A DNA stretch of 64,000 nucleotides from Pelodera strongyloides (lineage: Eukaryota > Nematoda > Chromadorea > Rhabditida > Rhabditidae). Positions 47,901 through 64,000 of this stretch are shown piece by piece; position 1 is the first letter of the stretch; the number at the start of each line of letters is the position of its first letter. A model generated the notes under the pieces. That model made no database searches. It had not been told where the DNA came from and saw nothing but the letters and a program-made list of their open reading frames with translations. The stretch is taken from positions 62,001-126,000 of the forward strand of contig JAANDG010000399.1 of the NCBI GenBank assembly GCA_036852015.1, given 5' to 3'. Both the position numbers and the translations under genes were made by a program.

Positions 47901-49438
47901 GAGTCTGCAAGACTTTTTCACGTGTCCTTATAAATTAAAGAAAGACATCCGCAACTCGATTCTAGCAGATAGCAACAAAGTATGATTATTTGTTTGTGTC
48001 ATGTGCGTTACGCTCACATTCTAGTTGGTATCCTCGGTCTGCTCTCCCTATGGGGTATACAACTCGACCCTCTCTCCATGGCTGCTCTTCTGATGGCTAT
48101 CGGATTCTCCGTCGACTACACGGCTCATATATGCTATCACTTCTACAAGGCAAAGCATAGCGACCCGGTCGATAAGATAGAAGAATGTCTGAGCACCATT
48201 GGATGGCCGCTTGTTCAGGTAGAGATTACTGGCACAAGAAGTTGAGACTCTGTATTTAGGATGTCGACAAATAATACTGTAGAGAGGTAAGCACGCGCCG
48301 GGCTTTTAGGACTAGAAACTCGGCACCTACCTACACTAATGAAATAATGATGCTGTATATTGTCCGGAGACTATGTCTTTAGGCCGCAGACACATAACTC
48401 GTATGTCGGCTTCCATGTATCTTTGTAGCATTGCCTACACGATAAAAAACACTATTCTTGAGCATGGTGATCGAAGAAAATTAGTGCAGAGTTTAATCCA
48501 CTCCTTCCAGGTGGGTCTGTCGACTATCGTCGCCCTGGCTCCTCTACTATTCAAGCAGTCCTATCTGGCAGTTGTGTTCCTCAAGACAATTACCGTGGTC
48601 GTGCTCCTTGGAATGTGGCACGGACTTGTAATTCTACCAGCTGTGCTCACCGCATGTACCAGAACACCGAAAGGTAGGCGTCCCTTGCTCTAATAACTCT
48701 CCTCCCCCATTCGTATGATTGCTATGAATACAAACACCAAAAGCCTAAATTAAATGGATCGTATATCTACGTACATAAATCAAATTCACTGACCAACACA
48801 TGTTATCATCTATTCACGTTACTCGCCGCATGCCCGTGAACGAGATGTCAGCTCTTATGTGGATATGCGAGAGATTATCAACGACTCGTTGTCAGTGGAA
48901 CATTCTCACTCGGGTCTCTCAATCCGTGGGCAAACAATCTAATGAGTAGCTTCGGATGGGAGAGCCGCAAAAACATATGATTTTCAGAGAAAAGTCCAGC
49001 GAGTAGCAGTGACGTGAGCGAGCGATCCTCTCAACGATCACACGAAAGGAAGGACAGTTTCTACAGGACGCAGGTGAGCGTTTATCAGTTTGTCATTGTT
49101 TTTACGATCGCAACTCGCATAGGAAAATAGGCAGCGGTACAAGGATTCGGTTTCCGTTGTGTATACCATCAACAGTTTGTCCTGATCATATTTTCTTCAC
49201 AACCACATGTTAAATTTTTGAAATATCATAGAAAAAAAGAGTTATTCTTTTAATATTCCAGGCTCTGATAGGACGGATCAACCGCGAGTTCCGTCGTTCT
49301 AAAGTCGCCTCAGTCAATGCAATCTCACCAGAAGAAGCTGGCGAGAAACCAGCATTGACTCATAAAATAGCTCTTGGTAGGACTCAATCCAGTGGGCTCC
49401 AAAATAAGAACACACCAGCTGGAGCTGAAGCGCAATAA
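39534..49438 (+). CDS. ptr: Patched-related (PTR) sterol-sensing-domain membrane protein
   Basis: PTR proteins are RND-type 12-pass proteins of the Patched/NPC1 superfamily, expanded in nematodes. A likely first visible exon (39534-39612) joins in phase to 40599-40766 (signal-anchor helix, then AYSPQNSPSKYEYDVAREFL), 41191-41330 (MVEAKDKGNLLR), 41586-41722 (CEPYCELN), 42095-42120, 42168-42290, 42674-42795, 42984-43089, 43414-43487 (AVGVDDVFIILR, sterol-sensing domain), 43753-43839 (ERMSITLEDAGPSITI), 44296-44373, 44541-44667, 44817-44905, 45036-45189 (LPDSYVQ), 45523-45622, 45979-46076, 46558-46644, 46854-46964, 47358-47471, 47766-47898, 48025-48219 (AIGFSVDYTAHICYHF), 48511-48673 (MWHGLVILPAVLTA), 48988-49073 and 49262-49438 with the stop. 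The visible part is about 920 aa, near full family length. The true start was not found. The 47-nt intron at 42121-42167 is the least certain junction. Confidence 0.9.
40317..40405. repeat. GATACAGTAGGAT minisatellite
   Basis: Four to five imperfect units of GATACAGTAGGAT(T/G)CATTAG, about 40 bp per double unit, in the PTR intron before exon 40599. Confidence 0.8.
40914..41105. repeat. Foldback family A copy 5
   Basis: Left end TTAAAGCGAAATACCGGCCC; right arm ATGCGTTTCAAAAACCGGCG then a decayed TTTCAC end. It has an intact TATGCAAATGAACATAAATT interior and lies in a PTR intron. Confidence 0.8.
41427..41555. repeat. (GA)n microsatellite
   Basis: Purine-rich tract in a PTR intron; open frames across it on both strands are artefacts of the repeat. 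Confidence 0.95.
41750..41919. repeat. Foldback family B copy
   Basis: Left TTAAAGGATATAACGACCGG and right CCAGCTGTTATACCGCTT ends are inverted relatives. The interior TATAATTAGAATAAAAATC is shared with 10578 and 13769. It lies in a PTR intron. Confidence 0.7.
42300..42602. repeat. Inverted repeat in PTR intron
   Basis: TTGGACAACTGTATTCTTAT near 42320 has its inverse near 42577-42598, with further weaker outward matches. A GA-rich stretch and unrelated DNA lie between. The arm sequence resembles the interior of families A and B. Confidence 0.6.
43900..44080. repeat. Inverted repeat with 54-bp arms around a hammerhead-like core
   Basis: The arms 43900-43953 and 44027-44080 are inverse copies with one mismatch. 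The 73-base centre carries the core described in the separate ncRNA entry. It lies in the PTR intron between exons 43753-43839 and 44296-44373. Confidence 0.92.
43981..44017 (-). ncRNA. Minimal hammerhead-ribozyme-like motif
   Basis: On the minus strand CCTGATGA is followed by T, GGC, loop GTAAA, GCC, and GAAACCGGTC. The core boxes CTGATGA and GAAA bracket a 3-bp stem II with one unpaired T. This compact form is widespread in Penelope-type pseudo-LTRs. Stems I and III are not secure. Confidence 0.45.
46271..46443. repeat. Foldback family A copy 6
   Basis: TTAATGCGAAATAACGGCCG to CTATTTCGCTTTAA, TTAA-bounded, with the usual TATGCAAATGAGCATAATTT interior. It lies in a PTR intron. Confidence 0.85.
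47513..47745. repeat. Tandem duplication of about 120 bp
   Basis: TATGCAAATTATGTTCCATT and the following CTGTGCT(A/G)CAAA, GTGCACAG, GGATCATAA, CACTAACCAC(A/G)TGT and CTGTTTTAAAAT-like blocks occur twice in the same order. A partial third relative lies near 48757-48805. It lies in a PTR intron. Confidence 0.75.
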
Positions 49439-50781
49439 TCATTACTGTATCAACGTACCGTACGTACACAATTATTGCCTACTGTATCCTTAGTTATCGT
49501 AGTTACTATAGTCGTCCACTAAGCGCGGGCTACCGTAGACGTACAACCGTCAGATGACATTAGATAATATTCAACCAGCTGCTAGCATGTCTCGCAAGAA
49601 GCAAAATTGGATGCTACAGTATCCAATCGCTAGGTATGCTAAACCGGGGGTCACTGTACCCATTTTTGATACCGTACCCAATAGTTACCGTAGCAGCGCC
49701 TTATAAAGCCACAACGAAGCGAAGCGCTAAAAATCTCTCACTTACACCACGTGGATGCAGTAGGCAAAGACCTAAGCCAAAAGTTTCACTACATACTTAT
49801 AATTAGATTTATTATTAATTAGAATACCTAAATAACCAAGTAAACGGGTCACACCAACAAACTAAAAACCCCAATAGTTTCCATACGTGATACGTCCAAT
49901 TTACTAAAAAACCCAATAGTTTGAAATATAGAGATATACACATAAATACAGTATTTCATGTATTAAAATTATATTATAAAGTTCACATATTGCCAATATG
50001 CCTCCACCATCGCTCAGAAAGTGCATTTCTATCAATTTTGTTTGTTTCGCGTATTACATGTTATTTACAAACTCCAAAAAACCGTGTGCGTCCTCCCTGT
50101 TTTCACTTCTAGTATACGGTAACTACTATTCGAAATTGTCCGATCTATGTATGTATAACCTATTTTAACCAAAACATTGGCGTTAAATTTCTGTATGTAT
50201 TGTAAGCTGAAACAATTTCTAAAACTCAGATATCGATTATCAAGATATCACGTTCATTCCTATGTCTCAACTACAATCAAAAAGAGTTAATTTATGCATA
50301 TCTTATCCACTAACAAGACTATATATGCAATTAGTTAGCATAAATTATCACCATTATACATAATTAGCATAATTATTCCACAAGACACAAGAGGTCACCG
50401 ATCTCCCAACAAAAGCTTTCCCCTCTATGTATAATACCATTTTATAATGTTTTATGAATGTGCTAATACTTTGATGTTACTGTGTTACATTACTTGAATA
50501 AATATTGTCGAATTTGCAAGAGATTCGTGATTTGAATAATTTACTGTACAAACCCGACATAAAGCTCAACATATGTATAATCAACAAGGTTAAAGCGAAA
50601 TACCGGCCGGTTTTTGAAAAAACATCGAATACACCAGTATTCGTATGTATCTTATGCAAACGAAATACATTAGAATAAAAAGTCGAGCTAAATTCGAGCA
50701 AATTAGCATAAATACGTAAGAATTCGTCCACGATGCGTTTCAGAAACCGGCCGGTATTTCGGTTTAAAGTCCAATTCAATG
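49439..50781. other. Spacer between convergent PTR and CAAP1-like genes
   Basis: This is the shared 3' flank of two convergent genes. It holds a family A element (50590-50767), which ends 15 bp beyond the CAAP1-like stop. AATAAA-type signals occur on both strands, and none can be assigned with certainty. No RNA gene is seen. Confidence 0.5.
50590..50767. repeat. Foldback family A copy 7
   Basis: TTAAAGCGAAATACCGGCCG to CCGGCCGGTATTTCGGTTTAA with the full interior. It probably lies inside the 3' UTR of the minus-strand neighbour. Confidence 0.85.
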
Positions 50782-52346
50782 TTAGGGAATAAACTCCGGC
50801 GTTACACTGCCTTCGTGCGAACGGTCCACTGACAGAGATACTGAAATTAAAAGCAATTAGCATACTTATATTCGTAAATCTGGAACTATATGTATGTAAG
50901 GGTTAACCACATTTATCGAAAACTTCAAACGTTGGGATCATACCGACTTGTGAGTATCTAATACTTGTACTGAATTTACATGAAGATCGATAAATGTAGG
51001 GCACTTAGACAGACCTATAAGGACATAACAATATAAACCTCAGAAGTTCAGTCTCAATAGTCTGGAACTTGGATTATCTTTTAGTCTTGCTAGGTGTGAC
51101 TTATATAAATAAGCAAGCCCGATCCGATACTATCGTGCATTAGTCACTAGTCACTAGTACCTAGTACAAAGTTTACCTCGATCAAAGTCTTGTGCGGTAT
51201 TGCTTCTGGACGGTTCCTTTTCATCCAGTAACTCGCATTCACTGACCGAATCACTGGACGAACTGCTTGCCAACATTTTCTCACCTAGAAATGGGGAGAT
51301 GAGTGGCAAAGTTACTTTTACTGGTAATCTACTGGTACGAATGAAAAAAGAGCTATTTTAGCAGTTCTTATAAAACAGTTAGACATATAAACGACTCTAG
51401 AAATCCACTTCCACGAAAGCACAAAGTTTGTGACAATACAGGGTAGGGTGAACCTTTAAATCCGTTAGACATATACATACCTTTAACGGCAGCCATCAAT
51501 CGCTTTCGGGACATTCCTTCGGCTTCGTCAATCAGAATTCCTAGCAATTCGTCGCGCGATTTTCCCTAAAACGAGAGATTTTACATAAAAACGAAGCGTA
51601 ACCTGACAGAAATTTACTTCGCTGACTTTATACTAAATGCCAGATAGTGTGGTATAATTTGTGTAATAATACAGACCAGGATTAAATATGAGCAAGAACC
51701 TGAAGAGATGGGGCCATAATACTTCGAAGTTGGCTGTCTGGCAGAATCTTCAATGCTTGCTTGACAAGCTCGGCTGGTTTGTGGCAGAGAACTTGTAAAG
51801 GGACAGGTCCATTGGTTACTGAAACACAGGCGAATAGATAGAGTGAACAATGAGTGAATAGAGAATCAGAGAACGTAACGTAACTGTAGCTTGAATTTGG
51901 CTACAGTCGAAAAATGGATATTCATTTTAGTCGATTTGTTTACATTAAGTGCCAAGAGCATATCACCGTACAAGGCGCATGAATCCACGATCCCTCGCCT
52001 TATAGGAATCGAGGGTACACGGCAAACAAACCAACAGGCCAGTCAATTCAGTGAATTGCTCTCCGAATAGAAGTTCCCTAAACCAGTGCCTCGCAGGCAG
52101 ACACCCAAATAACATACATATTTTGTTTGAGCTGCTTGGTGGTTCTTGATCGGGGTCCGGGAAAGGGCTTGTGCTGCGTGATGAGCCATCACGATCACTG
52201 TGTACGCTGGCTTCTGAAAACATTTTTTACAGATATAGTAACAGTTTTGATCTTAAACATTAAATCACGATAAACATTAGACGCAGGTCTTCATCATAAA
52301 CTGGACTATAATAATTTGTTAATTAAAAAAAAGTACCTGCCATCAT
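50782..52346 (-). CDS. CAAP1-like small protein, 6 exons
   Basis: Exons in transcription order: 52346-52337, 52213-52128, 51818-51700, 51565-51481, 51294-51177, 50840-50782. They sum to 477 nt, one frame of 158 aa, with consensus donors and TTTCAG/TAG acceptors read on the minus strand. After a serine/proline-rich N-terminus comes a helical segment: QALKILPDSQLRSIMAPSLQ, then GKSRDELLGILIDEAEGMSR and KRLMAAVKG. The last 45 residues of this segment align without gaps, in my reading, with the conserved core of vertebrate CAAP1 (caspase activity and apoptosis inhibitor 1; ..EKKLQKMLPD.. ..IEEIKKLCQEQLE.. pattern). The C-terminus is serine-rich and acidic. It is much shorter than human CAAP1, mainly at both ends. 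The match rests on pattern memory and is not certain; gene structure is firmer than the name. Confidence 0.6.
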
Positions 52347-52895
52347 TGGAGAACGATACGGCGAAATTCAGTGAAATATCCTGAAATATAGCCGATTACT
52401 AATCGTGACAAAGACGGTAGAAACAAGTGGGGCGAAGGCATGTTGACCGCGAAATTCGTTCCAGTTATAGTATTTTCAGAACAAAAATTGAAGTTCACAC
52501 AAGAAATAAATCGAAAAGGAGAATTAAATTAATTTTTCGCCCACCCACATCGTTATAAGTGCACATTGCATGCATAGTGCATGCACGGTGCTCTCAAACC
52601 AGATGTGCGGGCATTCATTACAGTAGCTAAACCGTTCTTGAACACAACAACAATTTCAGTTGCCGCAAAAGTGCTTTTTGGAATCTGTTTTTCTTGATTC
52701 TTGTTCTCCGCATCCGCTCGCTTCTCTTTTATTGTATTTGAGTGTTCTTGATTCATAATGTATTCATAGAGCTATCCACCTATGCCCGCCATTCCAGTGG
52801 AATGGCGAACATGTCGCTCATGTCTTGTACCTCGCGTACATCGCTCTTTGGCTTGTTTGTCATTCTTATTTTCAGCGTTTAATGGAAAGTTCGAC
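52347..52895. promoter_or_regulatory. Divergent promoter region between CAAP1-like gene and membralin
   Basis: About 550 bp separate the two start codons on opposite strands, so control elements are probably shared. A TTTTCAG acceptor at 52869-52875 lies 20 bp before the membralin ATG and fits a 5' UTR intron or trans-splicing. A 67-codon minus-strand open stretch (52553-52756) has no supporting evidence. No TATA-like element is convincing. Confidence 0.45.
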
Positions 52896-60937
<8,042 letters not shown>

Positions 60938-63429
60938 GTTAAGAGCTTTGATAGTTGATAGCTAGATGTTAACGTTGTTGTAAGGGTTATGAATTAAGTT
61001 TACTTTTATCCAATGAAGATAGAAACCGGAAGAAACTCTAAATACTGAGAATTGACGTGTAAAGCCATTTTTGCATAATTGTTTTGGTTTTTGTGTTTTT
61101 GGCCTGCCTACACTATTACTATATGACTATATACTCTATACTCTGCTCACTCAGTCGAGTAAGCGTTTTCTGTGATATATTGCTTATATTGTTTGATGGA
61201 TGCCGAATTTGAATTTGCTCCTGTTTCGTACTTATTCTTATTCGTTGATATTTTCGCCTTCACTTTTGGTTAGCGCTGATTATTACTTGCTTTTGGATTT
61301 GGTAGATGCCTCACGGTCATGAGATTTTATTCAGATTGTCTGTCGTAACCCTATTCGATTAATTAGTTTAGGGCTAGGAGGCTAGGACCCGTTTTTGTTC
61401 ACTTACGATTGGAAGGGGTGGGAGGTGCGAAGCTGCTTTTGTATTGTGTGAAGAGGAGAGGAAGGGATTAGATATTGCGTCTGTACCTATAGCAGTCGTC
61501 GGTGGTCAACTTTTCAGTACTAACAATAAGTACTAATGCGGGTCTGGTGTTTTCCGTTCTTTGTATTGTCATTCTTGTAAGTTGTAAGGTGTAAAGCGCA
61601 CTGCAACCTGCAACTGCTAAACGCATGGCTCGTATGTTAGTATGTAGGTGTAAAACAGATTGTGGGTCGTTTTTATGCTTCTTTAATTGAATTACTTGAT
61701 TACTAGACCGACGAATGCCGAAATCCGTCTTTCTTTCTTACTTTCTCTCACTCTCTCGCTCCTCCCTATCCCTGGTCTGTGTCTGTCACTGAATGCGCTT
61801 AGTTGGACATCGAGCCTCTAAAAAGAATCTGGGGAATTTGCAACAGAAACAGAAAATTGGGGGTCCTAGTTAGTTAGCACGCAATGGGCCATTTTGGTCT
61901 CTTCTCTATGGGGCCCATTTTGCTTTCACCCCTCCTCCCCTAGTTTCTTTCTTTTTACATGTGTTCTGGATTCTGGTGCGCATTGTGCAATTGTGCTCGC
62001 TTGTTTACTTGGCCTTTGAATACTGTAACTAACTGACTGTAACTAGTGTTTTCCGCCTGAACTATAGAACTAGGACTAGGACTACCCTAACTAGTCTTGA
62101 GCTTCAGTCTTGAGAGGTTATGCAATTTTGATAATTTCTTGAATTCTGGATTTCTCGTAACTTTAGTGGTGGTGAGTACCAGAAATTTTGAAAGTTATGA
62201 ATTTCTTAAAGGGTATGAACATGTGGTTTGTGAAGCGTTTACTGGACATGCTGGACAATCAGGACAATTGCATTTCAGTATGTGCTATGCTCAACGTCCA
62301 TGTTTCAGACCGCTTTAAAAAAACCCGTAATGCTTTCTTCTTTTTGGGGGGAGGGGGATTGACGCCTTTTGGACCTGGGCCTTTTTTGCCATGTGGCCAT
62401 AGATGAGTGATAACCGTCCCTAGAGGAAATTGTTGGTTTTCTTTCTGTTTTTCATATTTTAAGCTTTGAATATTAGTAACGTCGTAACAATAAGCAAAAT
62501 GCCCACGTTTTTTACTCATTTACTGTGTCTTCGTGATGTGAGGTCCAGGGTCCAGGTCGTAAGTCCTTAGGCCCATCACGGTACGGTATTAAGTTATTAA
62601 GTATAAGTATTCAACTTAATGATAAGATCAGTTTAATTAACCTAAGCAATTAAATAGCCACTTACGTTTACGTTTAGTATGCGTTTACTGGAACGATTAT
62701 GGTCACTGGTACTGGCGTAGTTTTCTTTTCATTCCTAATTACTATTGCGTACGGTATTGAGTTTATCTAACTTTTTGTGTGTACTTTGGTTTATCGGTTT
62801 TTGAGTGCTATTACGGGCTGTATGATTTAGTCTTCAAGTTGTGTGTAGAGTTATTAGAAGTGTGATTATTTATTTATTTGTGTATTAACTTATTGATATA
62901 ATTGTGATATCAGATTTGACTCTTCAGTGTAAGTGTAAATCGTATTCTGGTTGATGTACGTATGTATATTTATTTCTTTGTTTTGATACTAAACATTAAG
63001 CGACATACGCGTTGATATATTTATTCCTCTACAGAATTTTTGTCATATGTGCGAATGATTGGGTTTCTTTGAAACTTTTAGTATTTATTTGAATAAAAGA
63101 GTAAAAATTATCTATTTTTTTGTTATTATGTGAATTTCTTCAAAGGATTAGTCCATTGTTTTCCCTTTTTTGTTTTTAGTTAGGGTAATTATTTAATTAT
63201 AGTTAGCCTAACTAACTGTAGTCATTTTCATTATAATTGTAATTAAAGTAATTATAGACATTATAATTAAACATAGTAATTTTTTATTTTGGTTACGTGG
63301 TATTCGATACCTACATATATGATGGAAGTTGTTGTGATCGATCTCGATGTAGTGTTACGGTATAGCGTCTAATTGCCACATAATTGCATTATAATGTTGT
63401 GTCGTTAGCTTTTATTCAGAATCAGAATA
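60938..63429. other. Spacer between membralin and the methyltransferase
   Basis: No gene is supported. It is AT-rich, with a family F-like stretch near 62207-62330 (GGTATGAACATGTGGTTTGTGAAGCG-type left end in parts). AATAAA-type signals near 63093 could end the membralin transcript or be chance. Open frames are short. Confidence 0.5.
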
Positions 63430-64000
63430 ATGGAATCACTCCCTACCCCACATTTTTCATTGAGCGTTGAACAGAGAGAATCTGTGTATGAGCCGGCGGA
63501 GGACACTTTTCTATTACTGGACGCGTTGGAGAAGGATATTAGTGTTAGTGTTTGTTTCTTTGGAATACGGTAGTTGAAGAGGCAATTGAGATTATTATAG
63601 AAATTAGGCTAATTAGAGTTTTCACGTGCTTTACAATTTGCATATCACCAAGTCAGATTAGGATACTTTTTTTGAAACATCGTCAGACTATCGGAAATCT
63701 TTCAATGAACAATGAGCTCATTATAGTTTTGATAAATAAGGACGGGATGTAAAGTAAATAAATAATGCTCATGGACTTTGGTGCTACAGTATGCTATGGG
63801 GGAGTGATTTGTATAGAAGACTGTAGGAGTAAGAGAATATTTGCTTTTCAGAAGTTGCGAAAACGTAACCCACATATTATTCTGGAAATCGGATGTGGTT
63901 CGGGTGTCGTGTCGACTTTTGTTGCCCAGGTTCGTTAAAGCGAAATACCGGCCGGTTTTTGAAACGCATCGTGGTCAATTTAATTCTTACCTATTTATGC
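63430..64000 (+). CDS. HemK-family methyltransferase (N6AMT1-like), 5' part
   Basis: Exon 1 starts with ATG at 63430 and encodes YEPAEDTFLLLDALEKD, the signature that opens N6AMT1/HemK2 proteins; its donor is near 63546-63552 (three GT choices). Exon 2 (63852-63929) encodes PHIILEIGCGSGVVSTFVAQ, with the S-adenosylmethionine-binding LEIGCGSG motif. Family members methylate the glutamine of the release factor eRF1 GGQ motif as a heterodimer with TRMT112. The NPPY catalytic motif would lie beyond the window, so the gene is truncated by the window end. A family A foldback begins 6 bp after the exon 2 donor boundary. Confidence 0.85.
63935..64000. repeat. Foldback family A copy 9, cut by window end
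   Basis: TTAAAGCGAAATACCGGCCG followed by GTTTTTGAAACGCATCGTGG, the standard left half. Confidence 0.85.

Noticed and set aside
52553..52756. N-terminal exon of the CAAP1-like gene
   Set aside because: The charged stretch starts with ATG, but no in-phase splice to the exon at 52346-52337 was found and the latter has its own ATG with a preceding in-frame stop.

Overview
The window is animal nuclear DNA, most likely from a nematode. Almost every splice acceptor ends in TTTTCAG or a close variant, one gene is a patched-related (PTR) protein of the kind expanded in nematodes, genes are split into many short exons, and introns and spacers are full of foldback elements and (CT)n tracts. Introns are long and repeat-rich compared with Caenorhabditis, so a different lineage is likely; I cannot name the species.

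Layout on the + strand unless stated: BUB1-type spindle-checkpoint kinase (537-13483, 32 exons, about 1042 aa); a repeat-rich spacer that starts with a possible small secreted-peptide gene (from 15409); enolase (20125-23909, 11 exons, 434 aa); a Penelope-like retroelement on the minus strand (23951-30136), inserted 41 bp past the enolase stop; a gene-poor stretch (30.1-39.5 kb) of microsatellites and repeats; a patched-related membrane protein (about 39534-49438); on the minus strand a small CAAP1-like gene (50782-52346), divergently arranged with membralin (52896-60937, 17 exons, 672 aa); a repeat-poor spacer; and the 5' end of a HemK-family methyltransferase (from 63430, cut by the window end). 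The host genes are unrelated housekeeping or membrane genes and show no joint pathway.

The most interesting object is the retroelement. Its coding order is permuted: a GIY-YIG endonuclease lies upstream of the reverse transcriptase, with a CxC motif between them, as in the Naiad-type Penelope-like elements. It also carries hammerhead-ribozyme-like cores in its pseudo-LTR, on the coding strand. A 1.37-kb head-to-tail partial copy sits upstream, so the structure is a typical Penelope tandem, and the two copies are nearly identical, so the insertion looks young. Two more hammerhead-like loci occur elsewhere in the window: one next to a membralin exon, and one in the loop of a 54-bp-arm inverted repeat in a PTR intron.

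At least five kinds of non-autonomous terminal-inverted-repeat element fill introns, including one with a perfect 8-bp target duplication (hAT-like), an almost perfect 80-bp-arm palindrome, and a family with TTAAAGCGAAATACCGG ends present in about ten copies.

Exon limits were set by eye from GT/AG signals and reading phase. For BUB1, enolase, the CAAP1-like gene and membralin the summed exons stay in one frame from ATG to stop.
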